In this document: piece by piece, positions 29,649 through 40,049 of the stretch
Layout of the letters: each line of letters begins with the position of its first letter
How positions within the stretch are numbered: the stretch's first letter is position 1
Assembly: GCA_963772265.1 (NCBI GenBank)
Contig: CAVYWS010000002.1
Span: forward strand, 1-64,000
Length of the DNA stretch: 64,000 nucleotides
Direction: 5' to 3'
DNA from: Mayfieldus sp963772265
Lineage (GTDB): Bacteria; Actinomycetota; Thermoleophilia; Solirubrobacterales; 70-9
Position numbers and translations under genes: made by a program
The notes under the pieces: generated by a model
Seen by the model: only the letters and a program-made list of their open reading frames with translations
Told to the model about the DNA's origin: nothing
Database searches by the model: none

Positions 29649-30404
29649 TCACGCCGCCGCCTCGACGATCGCGGAGAAATCGCCGGGGTCGAGGCTGGCG
29701 CCCCCGACCAGCGCCCCGTCGATGTCGGGAAGCTCGATCAGCTCGGCTGCGTTGCCGGGCTTGACCGAGCCGCCGTAGACGATCCGGATCGCATCCCCGG
29801 CGCGCTCGTCGCGCTCGCGGACGAGGTTGCGGATGAAGAGGATCGCCTCCTGGGCCTGCTCGGAGGTTGCCGTGCGGCCGGTGCCGATCGCCCAGACCGG
29901 CTCGTACGCGATCACGATCTCAGCCAGATCCGCCGAATCGACCTCGGCGAGGTCGGCCCGAACCTGCGCCGCCAGCACCGACTCGGTCTCGCCTGCATCG
30001 CGCTGTCCCTCGGTCTCGCCGACGCAGAGGATCGGCTCGAGTCGCGCCGCAAGCGCCGCGGGCACCTTGCGGGAGAGCGCGTCGTCGGTCTCGTTGAAGT
30101 ACTGGCGCCGCTCGGAGTGGCCGAGCACGACCGCGTCGACCCCGATCTCGCCCAGCATCGGCGCCGAGACCTCACCGGTGAAGGCGCCGGCGCTCTGCTC
30201 GTGCATGTTCTGCGCCGCCACCCGCACCCGACTCTGGGCGCAGTGCTCAACCGCCGTCTTCAGGGCCAGGTAGGGCGGGCAGACGACGACCTCGGGCCCT
30301 GAGTCCGGGACCCTCGGGAGAAAGGCCCCCAGGAACTGCTTGGCCTCCTCGATCGTCTTGTTCATCTTCCAGTTCCCGGCGACGTAGGGGGTGCGCTCAG
30401 CCAT
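29649..30404 (-). CDS. tpiA: Triosephosphate isomerase
   Basis: A TIM-barrel enzyme interconverting dihydroxyacetone phosphate and glyceraldehyde 3-phosphate. Motifs are YVAGNWKMNKT, catalytic His in VLGHSERRQYF, catalytic Glu in AYEPVWAIGTGR, loop 6 and YGGSVKPGNAAE. About 251 residues. Two starts are possible, ATG 30404 or ATG 30410, both overlapping the pgk stop, so translation is coupled. Confidence 0.97.
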   Translation of the reverse strand: MAERTPYVAGNWKMNKTIEEAKQFLGAFLPRVPDSGPEVVVCPPYLALKTAVEHCAQSRVRVAAQNMHEQSAGAFTGEVSAPMLGEIGVDAVVLGHSERRQYFNETDDALSRKVPAALAARLEPILCVGETEGQRDAGETESVLAAQVRADLAEVDSADLAEIVIAYEPVWAIGTGRTATSEQAQEAILFIRNLVRERDERAGDAIRIVYGGSVKPGNAAELIELPDIDGALVGGASLDPGDFSAIVEAAA

Positions 30405-31631
30405 CGCCACCCCCCGCGTCCATCAGGGCTTCGACTCCCGGCAGCTGCTTTCCCTCGAGCAGCTCCAGCGAGGCGCCGCCCCCGGTCGAGAGCCAGTCGA
30501 CCCGGTCGGCGAGGCCGAAGGACTTCAGCGCCGCCACCGAGTCGCCACCGCCGACCACCGTGACAGCGGGGGCGTTGGCGACGGCCTCGGCGATCGCCCG
30601 CGTCCCGGCGGCAAAGGGCTCGACCTCGAACGCGCCCATCGGGCCGTTCCAGAGCACGGTGCCGGCGCGGGAGACCGACTCGGAGTAGCGGTGGGCGGTG
30701 GCGGGACCGATGTCGAGGCCCATCCAGCCGTCGGGAACGTCGACGGTGTCGACCTCGCGGCGCTCGGTGTCGGCCTCCAGCGCGCGGCCGAGGACGAGGT
30801 CGCTCGGCAACACGAGGTCACACGATGACCCCTCCGCCTTCTCCAGCGCGGCTCGTGCCATCTCGACCCCCTCCTCCTCGACCAGCGAGTCGCCGGTCGG
30901 GCGGCCCTGGGCGCGAAAGAAACTGAAGCACATCGCGCCGCCAACCAGGATCTCGTCGGCGATGCCGAGGAAGCGCTCGATCACGCCGATCTTGTCGGTC
31001 ACCTTGGCGCCGCCGAGGACGACGACCAGCGGCTCGGCGGGATCCTCGACGACTGCGGTCAGCTCGCGCACCTCGCGCTCCAGCAGCAGACCCGCGTAGG
31101 CGGGCAGCAGCTCGGCGACCCCGACCGTGGTCGCGTGGGCGCGGTGGGCGGCGCCGAATGCGTCGTCGACGTAGAGGTCGGCGAGATCGGCCAGAGCCTC
31201 GGCCAGAGCCGGATCGTTCTTCGTCTCACCGGCCTCGAAGCGGCTGTTCTCGAGCAGCATGAGCTCCCCCGGCCCCAGCTCGGCGGCCATCGCCGCAGCC
31301 CTCTCCCCGACGACCTCGGGGGCCTGGCGCACCTCGGTCCCGGTCAGCTCGCCCAGCCGGCGCCCGACCGGCGCCATCGAGAGGCTCGGGTCGGGTCCCT
31401 TCGGCCGCCCGAGGTGGGAGACGAGGACGGTTGCGGCGCTGCGCTCGCGCAGCAGCTCGATCGTCGGCAGCGCGGCCCGGATCCGGGTGTCGTCGGCGAC
31501 CTCGCCGCCGTCGAGGGGCACGTTGAAGTCGACCCGGACCAGCACCGTCAGTCCATCGACATGCGCGTCGCGGACGCTCGCCTTGGCGAAGCGCCCGCGC
31601 GCCGTCGCGGCCTGCTCGCCCCCGGCTCCGC

Positions 31632-31635
<4 letters not shown>
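30397..31635 (-). CDS. pgk: Phosphoglycerate kinase
   Basis: The 412-residue kinase transfers phosphate from 1,3-bisphosphoglycerate to ADP. The substrate-binding motifs LVRVDFNVPLD and VSHLGRPKGPDP, the hinge, LGGAKVTDKIG, LWNGPMGAFE and the nucleotide loop VVGGGDSVAAL are all present. The preferred start is a TTG at 31635-31633 that overlaps the gap TGA as TTGA; a longer in-frame extension upstream is not homologous. Confidence 0.96.
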
Positions 31636-32657
<1,022 letters not shown>

Positions 32658-32722
32658 GGGGTCCCTCCTGAGTGGCTTACGGTCCCGATCTTAAGCGTTC
32701 GACGACCCCCGGCGGGGGCAGC

Positions 32723-33085
32723 TCAGTCGGAGCTGACCGTGACCTCGATGCTGTGGCCGTCCGGATCGGCGAGAAATGCCGAGTAGGAGCCCGAGCCGGT
32801 GCGGCGGGCCTCGCCGGGCGCGTCGATGCCGCTGCCGCCGTGGGCCAGCCCGCCCTCCCAGGCGGCCTTGACCGCGGCGATTCCCGGCGCCGAGAACGAG
32901 ACCAGACCATGGGTCGCGATGGCTCCGGAGTCGGAGGTGACGAAGAAGACCGGCTTCGCGATCCCCCAGCCGACCATCCCGTTCGCCTCGAGGTGGCGCC
33001 GCCAGCCCAGCGGGTTGAGCAGCGAGTCGTAGAACTCCCCACTCTCCTCCAAGTCCGAGACACCTAGAACCACGTGGTGGATCAC
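32723..33085 (-). CDS. VOC (glyoxalase/bleomycin-resistance) family protein
   Basis: A 120-residue metalloprotein with two beta-alpha-beta-beta-beta modules: MIHHVVLGVSDLEESGEFYD at the N terminus, GWGIAKPVFFV, HGLVSFSAPG, and the second module ending SAFLADPDGHSIEVTV with a metal-ligand Glu. The likely metal ligands are His3 or His4, His near residue 60 and the C-terminal Glu. The substrate is not predictable. It is 65 bases upstream of gap and on the same strand. Confidence 0.87.
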   Translation of the reverse strand: MIHHVVLGVSDLEESGEFYDSLLNPLGWRRHLEANGMVGWGIAKPVFFVTSDSGAIATHGLVSFSAPGIAAVKAAWEGGLAHGGSGIDAPGEARRTGSGSYSAFLADPDGHSIEVTVSSD

Positions 33086-33125
33086 GGCTCAAACCTATAC
33101 GGACGAGATGACACCAGTCCTGCTC

Positions 33126-33902
33126 CTACCCTTCCTTGGGCACCCAGCGAAAGTAGCGCACCGCGAGCAGCAGACCGAGCGCCCCCCAGGCGGCGACCAC
33201 CGCCAGGTGGCCCCACTGCATGCCTGCCCCGCCGGCGCTGGCCGGCTCGTAGACGCTGAAGAAGGCCTCGAAGAAATGCCTGACCGGGAATGCGTCCGCA
33301 AAGGACAAGACCCCGTTGGGAATTTGGTCCTCGGGGATGAAGACGCCGGAGAGGAAATAGAGCGGCAGCAGGGTGAAGTTGGCGATCGGCGCCGCGGCGT
33401 CGGCGGAGGGGATCGCGGCGGTCAGCGCCACCCCGAGACAGCAGAAGGCGGCCGCGCCGACCGCCAGCGTGACGACGATCTCCGGCAGCCGCGACCAGGG
33501 GACGTGGACCCCGAAGGCGAGCTTGCCGATCGCCGCGATCAGGACCAGCATCAGCAGCGAGACGACGATCGCGTTGCCGATCCGCCCGGCGATGAACACC
33601 CAGGACGGCATCGGGGTGCCGCGGCCCCGCTTCAGCCTCCCGTCCTCGCGGGCGATCGTCAGCGACATCGCCAGGCTCTGCATCGTCGCCGAGATCACCG
33701 CCAGGGTGATGATCGCCGGCACGTAGTAGGCGTCGACGTCGATTCCGCCGCCGACGTCCACCGTCTGGCCGCTGAAGACAAGCGCGAAGATGACCAGCAG
33801 CAGGACCGGGAACATCACCGTGAAGAAGACCGACGCCGGGTTGCGCCAGAAGGACTTCTGGTCGTAGCGGAACTGGTGGGCGACGAGGCCGACGGCGCTC
33901 AT
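33126..33902 (-). CDS. ABC-2 type export permease
   Basis: A membrane protein of about 258 residues with six helices. The N-terminal QFRYDQKSFWRNPASVFFTV is typical of ABC-2 (DrrB-like) permeases. Further helices include VMFPVLLLVIFALVFSG, IVVTLAVGAAAFCCLGVALT and NFTLLPLYFLSGVFIPEDQI with the conserved LSGVF(I/F)P motif. It pairs with the ATPase gene upstream, overlapping by 4 bases (ATGA), to form an exporter of drugs, lipids or glycans. Confidence 0.92.
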   Translation of the reverse strand: MSAVGLVAHQFRYDQKSFWRNPASVFFTVMFPVLLLVIFALVFSGQTVDVGGGIDVDAYYVPAIITLAVISATMQSLAMSLTIAREDGRLKRGRGTPMPSWVFIAGRIGNAIVVSLLMLVLIAAIGKLAFGVHVPWSRLPEIVVTLAVGAAAFCCLGVALTAAIPSADAAAPIANFTLLPLYFLSGVFIPEDQIPNGVLSFADAFPVRHFFEAFFSVYEPASAGGAGMQWGHLAVVAAWGALGLLLAVRYFRWVPKEG

Positions 33903-34807
33903 TCGGGCTCTCCGGTCAGATCGAGATAGACGTCCTCGAGGGTCGGGCGGCGGACCTCGAGGCCCTCGAGGTCGACGCCGCGGGCCAGCGCCCATTGGGT
34001 GAGCTCGTTGAGCACCTGCACCGGCGAGGCCGTGCTGAACGAGATGCTGCCGTTGGCGCTCCCCGCGCCCGCGGCCTCGCCCGGCAGATCCGCGGCCGAG
34101 GCATCGTCGGGGAGCCGGAAGCTGATCGTCGCCGGTGCGTGCTCGCGATCGACGATCTCCTCCGGGGCTCCCTCGGCGACGATCTTGCCGCGCGCGATGA
34201 TCGCCGCCCGGTCGGCGAGCTGCTGCGCCTCCTCCATGTAATGGGTGGTGAGGAAGATCGTCTTGCCGAGCTTGCTGAGATTCTCGATCACGGTCCAGAA
34301 CTGGCGCCGGGCCGAGGGGTCGAAGCCGGTGGTCGGCTCGTCGAGGAAGAGCACCTCCGGGTCTCCGATCAGCGCCAGGCCGACGTCGAGGCGGCGCTGC
34401 TGGCCGCCGGAGAGATTCTGGGCGCGCTGATCGGCCGACTCGCCGAGCCCGATCAGCTCGATCGTCGCCTCGATCGGGCGCGGGGAGGTGTAGTAGCCCG
34501 CATAGAGGCCGAGCGACTCGCGCACGGTCAGGTAGGCGTCCGGCTTCGACTGCTGAAGGACGAAGCCGACCCGCTCGCGCCACGAGCGGTCGGCCTTGGC
34601 GGGGTCCTCGCCGAGCACCGTCGCCTCGCCGCCGTCGCGCTGGCGAAAGCCCTCGAGGATCTCGACCGTCGTCGTCTTGCCGGCCCCGTTCGGCCCGAGG
34701 AAGGCGAATATCTCCCCCGCCCCGACCTCGAGGTCGATCCCGCGCACCGCCTCCACGCTCCCGTACGACTTGAGCAGACCGCGGACGCTGATCACTGCGT
34801 CAGGCAC
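33899..34807 (-). CDS. ABC exporter ATP-binding protein (DrrA-like)
   Basis: A 302-residue ATPase with Walker A FLGPNGAGKTTTVEIL, Q-loop FVLQQSKP, signature NLSGGQQRRLDVGLAL, Walker B VLFLDEPTTGFDP and H-loop LTTHYMEEAQ. The extra C-terminal region (220-300) ending RRPTLEDVYLDLTGE is that of daunorubicin-resistance type exporters. Its partner permease is directly downstream. It interrupts the usual rapZ-yvcK-whiA-gap order of actinobacteria. Confidence 0.95.
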   Translation of the reverse strand: MPDAVISVRGLLKSYGSVEAVRGIDLEVGAGEIFAFLGPNGAGKTTTVEILEGFRQRDGGEATVLGEDPAKADRSWRERVGFVLQQSKPDAYLTVRESLGLYAGYYTSPRPIEATIELIGLGESADQRAQNLSGGQQRRLDVGLALIGDPEVLFLDEPTTGFDPSARRQFWTVIENLSKLGKTIFLTTHYMEEAQQLADRAAIIARGKIVAEGAPEEIVDREHAPATISFRLPDDASAADLPGEAAGAGSANGSISFSTASPVQVLNELTQWALARGVDLEGLEVRRPTLEDVYLDLTGEPE

Positions 34808-34828
34808 GAACCGGGATCTTAGGCGCGC

Positions 34829-35743
34829 TCAGTCCCCGGGCTCCACGTCGCGGTGCTTGATCCGCACCGCGACGTCGTCGCGGCCGCCGAGGCGGCGGGC
34901 GATCCGGTCGGCCACGGTGAGCGAGCGGTGGCGGCCGCCGGTGCAGCCGATCGCGATCGTCAGGTGGCTCTTGCCCTCGGCGACATAGGCGGGAATCAGG
35001 AAGTCGAGCAAAGGCATCAGCCGGCCGTAGAACTCGCCCGCCTGGGTCCCCGACTCGACGTACTCGACCACCTTCGGGTCGAGCCCGGTCAGGGGGCGCA
35101 GCTCGTCGACGTAGTGCGGGTTGGGCAGGAAGCGGACGTCGAGGGTGAGGTCGGCCTCACGCGGCGGCCCGTTCTTGAACCCGAAGGTCTGCAGGGTGAT
35201 CGCCATCCGCCCGTCCTCGGCGGAGTCGAGCATCTCCTCGGCGATCCGCCGCCGCAGGGTGGCCCCGGTCGAGCCGGTGGTGTCCATGACGACGTCGGCG
35301 CGCTCGCGCAGCGGTTCGAGCAGCTTGCGCTCGGCGCGGATTCCCTCCGCGACCTGGCCGTCGGGCGACAGCGGGTGGCGGCGGCGGGTCTCCTTGTAGC
35401 GGTCGAGCAGCGTCTGCTCGTCGGCCTCGAGGAACAGCACCTTGGGAGAGAGCCCGTCGACGTCGAGGTCGTCGAGGACGTGCAGGAGCTCGTCGAAGTA
35501 GTCGCCCCCGCGCACGTCGGAGACCACCGCCGCCTTCTGGACGCCGCTTCCCTCGTGCCGAAACAGCTCGCCCAGCGAGCCGATCATCCGCGGCGGCAGG
35601 TTGTCGACGCAGAAGTAGCCGCCGTCCTCGAAGGCGGCTATCGCCTCCGACTTCCCGGCCCCCGAGTGGCCGGTGATGACGACCATCGTCACCTGCTTGG
35701 TGTCCTTCTCCATGTCGACCATCGGATCGCTTCGAAGCTTCAC
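34829..35743 (-). CDS. rapZ: RNase adapter / nucleotide-binding protein RapZ
   Basis: A 304-residue P-loop protein of the RapZ (YvcJ) family. The N-terminal kinase-like half has VVITGHSGAGKSEAIAAFED, FCVDNLPP and the Walker B-like FLEADEQTL; the C-terminal half has DVRFLPNPHYVDELRPLTG and IAIGCTGGRHRSLTVA. In E. coli the C-terminal domain binds small RNAs that control glucosamine-6-phosphate synthase; in Gram-positive bacteria the role is less clear. It follows uvrC by 3 bases, as in most actinobacteria. Confidence 0.96.
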   Translation of the reverse strand: MKLRSDPMVDMEKDTKQVTMVVITGHSGAGKSEAIAAFEDGGYFCVDNLPPRMIGSLGELFRHEGSGVQKAAVVSDVRGGDYFDELLHVLDDLDVDGLSPKVLFLEADEQTLLDRYKETRRRHPLSPDGQVAEGIRAERKLLEPLRERADVVMDTTGSTGATLRRRIAEEMLDSAEDGRMAITLQTFGFKNGPPREADLTLDVRFLPNPHYVDELRPLTGLDPKVVEYVESGTQAGEFYGRLMPLLDFLIPAYVAEGKSHLTIAIGCTGGRHRSLTVADRIARRLGGRDDVAVRIKHRDVEPGD

Positions 35744-35746
35744 AGG

Positions 35747-37633
35747 TCAGCCGGTCCGATTGAGCTGCTCGTGGATCTCGCGGGCCAGCTTTCCCGGCAC
35801 CCCCGGAACCGCCTCCAGCTCTTCGCGGCTCGCGGCCATGAAGCGCTCCGGGCTTCCGAAGTGCTCGAGCAGGGCGCGCTTGCGGACCGGCCCGACCCCG
35901 CGCAGCTCGTCGAACACCGATCCCGTCATCGCCCGGTCGCGGCGGCCGCGGTGATGCTCGATCGCGAACCGGTGCGCCTCGTCGCGGACCCGCTGCAGCA
36001 GCTTCAGCCCCTCCGAGTCGCGGGGCATCGGCAGCGGATCGGGGCGCCCCGGGACATAGACCTCCTCGAGGCGCTTGGCGAGGCTGATCACGGTCACGTC
36101 GCGCTCGACGAACGGCCGCAGCGCCCGCATCCCGGCCGCCAGCTGGCCCTTGCCCCCGTCGATCACGACCAGCGAGGGCAGCGAGGCGAAGCTCTCGTCG
36201 CGGTCGGAGTCGTGGGGCGAAAGGTCGGCCTGCTCGAGATAGCGGCTCATCCGCCGCGCCAGGACCTCCTCCATCGCGGCGAAGTCGTCGGGGCCGCCGT
36301 TGCCGGCCGACCTCCGCAGCTCGCCGCGGACCTTGAAGCGCCGGTAGTGGGCCTTCTTCGTCGCCCCGCCCTCGAACACGACCATCGAGGCGACGGTGTG
36401 CTCGGGACCGAGGTTGGAGATGTCGAAGCCCTCGATCCGCACCGGGAGCTCCTCCATGCCGAGCGCCTCTCGCAGGCCGCTCAGCGACTCGACCCGGCGC
36501 TGGCGCCGGTGCTCGCGGCGCAGCCGGTCCTGGTCCAGGGCCAGCTTGGCGTTGCGCTCCGCAAGCTCGCGCAGGCGCCGGGTGTCGCCCCGCTCCGGGA
36601 TCCGCACCTCGACCGGACCACCGCGCCGCTCGCTGAGCGCCTCGGAGAGAAGCGGCGCGCGCTCGCGCATGTAGGGGCCGACGACGATCCGCCGTGGCGA
36701 GGCCGGCACGGCCGAGTAGTACTGGCCGATGAACTCCTCGGCGACCTCGGCCAGCTCGCGCTCGCCCTGATTCTCCAGATAGAAGCTCTGGCGCTCGGCG
36801 AGGATCCCGTCGCGGACCTGAAAGACCTGGGCGTTGGCGTCGGTGCCCTCGACCGCGACCCCGATCACGTCGGCGGTCCCGACCGACGCCCCGGCGACGC
36901 GCTGGCGCTCGAACAGCGACTGAACCGCGGCGAGGCGGTCGCGGTGCACGGCGGCGCGCTCGAAGTCCTTTGCCTCCGACGCGTCCTCCATCTTCTGCAG
37001 CTCGGAGCGCTCGACCTGGTTGTAGCGGCCGGAGAGGAAGTCGATGATCGCGTCGATGTTGCGCCGGTACTCCTCGCGCCCGACGTAGCCGACGCAGGGG
37101 GCTCCGCAGCGCTTTATGTAGTAGTCGAGGCAGGGGCTGCCGGAGCGGCGGCCGGGCTCGGGGCCCTCGCAGGTGCGGTACTGGAACAGCTTGCCGAGCA
37201 GGTCGAGGGTCTCGCGGACGCGCTTGGCGCTCGAGAAGGGGCCGAAGTAGGCGCGGCCGGGACGGTGCCGCTCGCGGGTGAAGTAGACGCGCGGGTAGTC
37301 CTCGTCGAGGCTGATCCCGACGTACGGATAGGACTTGTCGTCGCGCAGGCGGATGTTGAACAGCGGCCGGTGGCGCTTTATGAACTGCTGCTCGGAGAGC
37401 AGCGCCTCGGCCTCGGATGCGGTGACCAGGAAATCGATCCGCGCCACCCTGCTCGTCAGCTCCGTCGCGGAGCCGGAGAAATGCGACGCGACCCGCTTGC
37501 GGATCGAGCGCGCCTTGCCCACGTAGAGCACCGAGCCGTCCTCGTCGAGGAACTGGTAGACGCCGGGCGAATCGGGCAGCGCCCGGCGCTGCTCGGCGAG
37601 GCGTGCCTCGCGCTCTGTGTCCTTGGTTGCCAT
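35747..37633 (-). CDS. uvrC: Excinuclease ABC subunit C
   Basis: UvrC makes both incisions in nucleotide excision repair. The intact 628-residue protein has the GIY-YIG domain (PDSPGVYQFLDEDGSVLYVG), the Cys-containing CEGPEPGRRSGSPCLDYY and RCGAPCVGYV, the UVR segment, the RNase H-like domain (GFDISNLGPEHTVASMVVFE, VIDGGKGQLAA, HRFAIEHHRGRRDRA) and C-terminal helix-hairpin-helix motifs (LRGVGPVRKRALLEHFGS). The start is ATG 37633. Confidence 0.97.
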   Translation of the reverse strand: MATKDTEREARLAEQRRALPDSPGVYQFLDEDGSVLYVGKARSIRKRVASHFSGSATELTSRVARIDFLVTASEAEALLSEQQFIKRHRPLFNIRLRDDKSYPYVGISLDEDYPRVYFTRERHRPGRAYFGPFSSAKRVRETLDLLGKLFQYRTCEGPEPGRRSGSPCLDYYIKRCGAPCVGYVGREEYRRNIDAIIDFLSGRYNQVERSELQKMEDASEAKDFERAAVHRDRLAAVQSLFERQRVAGASVGTADVIGVAVEGTDANAQVFQVRDGILAERQSFYLENQGERELAEVAEEFIGQYYSAVPASPRRIVVGPYMRERAPLLSEALSERRGGPVEVRIPERGDTRRLRELAERNAKLALDQDRLRREHRRQRRVESLSGLREALGMEELPVRIEGFDISNLGPEHTVASMVVFEGGATKKAHYRRFKVRGELRRSAGNGGPDDFAAMEEVLARRMSRYLEQADLSPHDSDRDESFASLPSLVVIDGGKGQLAAGMRALRPFVERDVTVISLAKRLEEVYVPGRPDPLPMPRDSEGLKLLQRVRDEAHRFAIEHHRGRRDRAMTGSVFDELRGVGPVRKRALLEHFGSPERFMAASREELEAVPGVPGKLAREIHEQLNRTG

Positions 37634-37713
37634 CAGTCAAAGGGTAGGCTCCTGGCCGCACGGCCAAACCCGATCTCCCCGCTCCTTGCGGGGTTGCGCG
37701 AAGGACGGAGAAG

Positions 37714-38565
37714 ATGAGCACCGAGACGGACGCGAGCCCCAGGAACGTCATACCTGCGGAAGGCCCCGAGCTGTCGACGCTTCAGATCGAGGTCGACGGC
37801 GAGATCGGCACGCTGACCCTGAACCGGCCCGACTCGCTGAACGCGATGAGCCCGGAGATGATCGGCGAGCTGGTCGACGCCTTCGCCTGGCTCGCCGATC
37901 AGGCGCCGCTGCGGGCGCTGATCGTCACCGGCGCCGAGCGGGCCTTCTCGGCCGGCGGCGACGTGAACTGGTTTCGCACCGGGATCGAGTCCAACGAGAT
38001 CGACTTGCCTTCGAACGTCCGGCGCGGCGCCGAGGTGCTGCACCAGGCGATCATCGACCTGCGCCGGATCCCCTATCCGGTGATCGCGGCGGTCAACGGC
38101 CCGGCGGCCGGGGCGGGGTTCTCGCTGGCGCTCGCCTGCGACATCCGGATCGCCTCCGAGGATGCCTTCTTCGCCTGCGCCTATGGCCGCATCGGGGCCT
38201 CCCCCGACGGCGGCATGACCTACTTCCTCCCCCGCGTGATCGGTCCCAGCAGGGCGCTGGAGCTGCTGCTCAACGACCCCAACCTGACCGCCCAGGACGC
38301 CCTCGAAGCCGGTCTGGTCTCCGAGGTCGTGGCCGCGGACGCGCTGATTGACCGGGCCCGCGAGAAGGCGGCCAAGCTCGCCGCCAAGGCCCCCCACTAC
38401 GTGCGGATGGCGAAGCTGCTGGTCGCCCAGAGCCTCGACAACAGCCTCGCCGACCATCTGCAGCTGGAGCGGCACGGAATCGCCGACAGCATGGGTACCG
38501 AGGACCTGCGCGGCGGCGTCACGGCCTTCTTCGCGGGCGAGCCGTTCGAATTCAAGGGAACCTGA
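37714..38565 (+). CDS. Enoyl-CoA hydratase/isomerase (crotonase) family
   Basis: A 283-residue crotonase-fold protein. The oxyanion-hole motif is in ERAFSAGGDVNWF and the second conserved block is NGPAAGAGFSLALACDIRIA followed by YGRIGASPDGGMTYFLPR. The residue aligned with the first catalytic Glu of classical hydratases is Gly/Ala here, while an Asp is present later, so isomerase or hydrolase activity is as likely as hydratase. A good ribosome-binding site (GGACGGAGA) precedes the ATG. It is divergent from uvrC. Confidence 0.9.
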   Translation: MSTETDASPRNVIPAEGPELSTLQIEVDGEIGTLTLNRPDSLNAMSPEMIGELVDAFAWLADQAPLRALIVTGAERAFSAGGDVNWFRTGIESNEIDLPSNVRRGAEVLHQAIIDLRRIPYPVIAAVNGPAAGAGFSLALACDIRIASEDAFFACAYGRIGASPDGGMTYFLPRVIGPSRALELLLNDPNLTAQDALEAGLVSEVVAADALIDRAREKAAKLAAKAPHYVRMAKLLVAQSLDNSLADHLQLERHGIADSMGTEDLRGGVTAFFAGEPFEFKGT

Positions 38566-38649
38566 ACCTCGGGGCGCGACCGCTCGTATCGCGTTTTAGA
38601 CCACAGGGTTAGAGTTGAGACCGCAAGCCACAGGAAAGGAATGCTCCCC

Positions 38650-39094
38650 ATGAAGAAGGCCTTTGCCGTGCTCGCGCTGGCGCTCGCGGCGGTCGCCCTC
38701 GTCGCCTGCGGCGGCGGAGGAGGCGACAACAGCAGCACCGCCACGAGTCCATCGGGGGGCGGCGCCTCGGCCGGTGGCGGCGGTGGTTCCGCCGGCGGTG
38801 GCGGCTCGACGCTGAAGCTGGCCGCCGATCCCAGCGGCGCGCTTGGCCTACGACACCAAGTCGCTGAGCGCCAAGGCGGGCAACGTGACGATCGACTTCA
38901 CCAACGATGCGCCGATCTCCCACGACGTCTCGGTCGAGGACTCGAGCGGCCAGGAGCTCGGGACCTCCGACCTGATCTCGAAGAGCAGCACGACGCTGGA
39001 CCTCAGCAACCTGAAGCCGGGCACCTATACGTTCTTCTGCACCGTGCCGGGCCATCGCGAGGGCGGCATGGAAGGGACGCTGACGGTCAAGTAG
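38650..39094 (+). CDS. Plastocyanin-like cupredoxin lipoprotein (one frameshift)
   Basis: A lipoprotein signal (MKKAFAVLALALAAVAL, lipobox LVAC) leads to a Gly/Ser-rich linker. After a one-base shift near 38843 a cupredoxin domain follows, with the type-1 copper ligands His in PISHDVSVED and Cys, His and Met in FFCTVPGHREGGMEG. It should be a membrane-tethered blue copper electron carrier on the outer face. AGGAAAGGA lies 15 bases before ATG 38650. Confidence 0.9.
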
Positions 39095-39110
39095 GGCCGA
39101 GCGCTTGATC

Positions 39111-39144
39111 CGGCAAAACGGGCATTCGATGGCCCGTTTTGCCG
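39111..39144. terminator. 13-bp perfect hairpin after the cupredoxin gene
   Basis: Arms 39111-39123 and 39132-39144 pair perfectly (GGCAAAACGGGC core) with an 8-base loop. It lies 17 bases after the cupredoxin stop. The arms contain AAAA/TTTT runs within the stem. It probably terminates the cupredoxin message and, on the other strand, the MaoC message. Confidence 0.65.
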
Positions 39145-39160
39145 GTTAGGCGGCGCGGCG

Positions 39161-39197
39161 TGGCGGGTTTTGCATCGCATGGGTGCAAAAGCCGCCA
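39161..39197. repeat. Hairpin repeat copy 1 (GCATCGCAT family)
   Basis: Arms TGGCGGGTTTTGCA (39161-39174) and TGCAAAAGCCGCCA (39184-39197) pair with one mismatch around the loop TCGCATGGG. The sequence including its left flank (from about 39155) aligns without gaps to a hairpin at 49872-49910, same strand, so the two are copies of one dispersed element. It lies between convergent genes. Confidence 0.6.
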
Positions 39198-39226
39198 ACG
39201 GCGGCCTCCAGGGTCGGGGCGCGGGA

Positions 39227-39702
39227 TTACTGCTGCCCTGGGTAAGGAAGCGGGCGACGCTGTCGGCGACGCAGCAGGGCTTCTCGGAGCCCTCGACCTC
39301 GACCGTGAACCGGGTCACCATCTGCCACCAGCCTCCGCCGACCTCGTCGAGCTCGACGACCTCGGCCTTGGCGCGAATTCGGGCTCCGGCCGGCACCGGA
39401 GCGGGGAAGCGAATCTTGTTCCAGCCGTAGTTGACGCCGAGCTGGAAGCCGCCCGCCTCGATCAGCTCGAGCCGGAAGCCGTCGATCATCGAAAGGGTGA
39501 GGTTGCCGTGGGCGATCGGGCCGCCGAAGGGGCTTTCCTTCTTGGCCCGCTCGATGTCGACGTGGATCCACTGGTGATCGCCGGAGAGGTCGGCGAAGGC
39601 GTTGATGTCGTCCTGGGTGACCTCGCGCCAGTCGCTGGGCCCGATCTCCTGGCCCTGGATCTGCTTGATCCCCTCGACGCCCTGGATCTCTGCGATCGCC
39701 AT
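39227..39702 (-). CDS. MaoC-like (R)-specific enoyl-CoA hydratase
   Basis: A hot-dog fold protein starting MAIAEIQGVEGIKQIQGQEI, with the catalytic hydratase motif FADLSGDHQWIHVD (Asp and His), PFGGPIAHGNLTLSMIDGF, LGVNYGWNKIRFPAPVPAG and VARFLTQG. About 155 residues. In the main frame no stop is met until 39025, through two hairpins and into the cupredoxin gene; a single missing base near 39235 would end it at the TAA 39227-39229, the natural family length, which I prefer. Confidence 0.87.
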
Positions 39703-39716
39703 CGGCGCGCAGCCTA

Positions 39717-40024
39717 CCGGTCTCGAGCCGCTTTCAGCCCTCTCGAGGGTCTCGTACTCGTCGAGCCGGCGATCTGACCGTCCTCGAAGAGTAGCGTGGG
39801 TGACCTCGTCTGAGGGGCTCCGCTGCTCGCCGACGCCCTTGCCGGTCGAGACGACGTGGTCGCCGACCTCGATTAGTCGAGACCCGTGGTCTGCTAGGTC
39901 CAGCCACCCTTGAGGCCTTGATGCGCCTTACGCCCGCGGTATTCCCCGGGCGCATGAACCGTCCAGCGCATCTCGACATCGGCGCGGCGCCCGACCGCAC
40001 GACCTCGACGTTTGCCTGCGACAT
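39717..40024 (-). pseudogene. Decayed SnoaL-like gene remnant
   Basis: The minus strand starts MSQANVEVVRS, the typical N terminus of SnoaL-like proteins in this lineage, then in a second frame reads VEMRWTVHAPGEYRGRKAHQ and LADHGSRLIEVGDHVVSTGK, and in further frames LLFEDGQI and RLDEYETLERAE, the usual C terminus. The total of about 100 codons is shorter than the usual 130, and at least three frame changes are needed, so it looks truly degenerate. No other gene is seen between MaoC and the SLT gene. Confidence 0.5.
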
Positions 40025-40049
40025 CGCCCGCCAGTGTCCCGTTCTCGGC

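Noticed and set aside
34853..37717. A 954-codon open frame on the plus strand opposite rapZ and uvrC
   Set aside because: It is antisense to two fully conserved genes, has low-complexity Arg/Ala/Gly/Leu composition and no motifs. Long spurious frames are expected at this GC content; the same holds for 1680-4130 (+), 1288-3816 (-), 45722-47365 (+) and 47392-49395 (+).
38590..38649. Pho-type repeats before the cupredoxin gene (GTTTTAGACC, GGTTAGAG)
   Set aside because: The words do not repeat at 11-base spacing and match only loosely.
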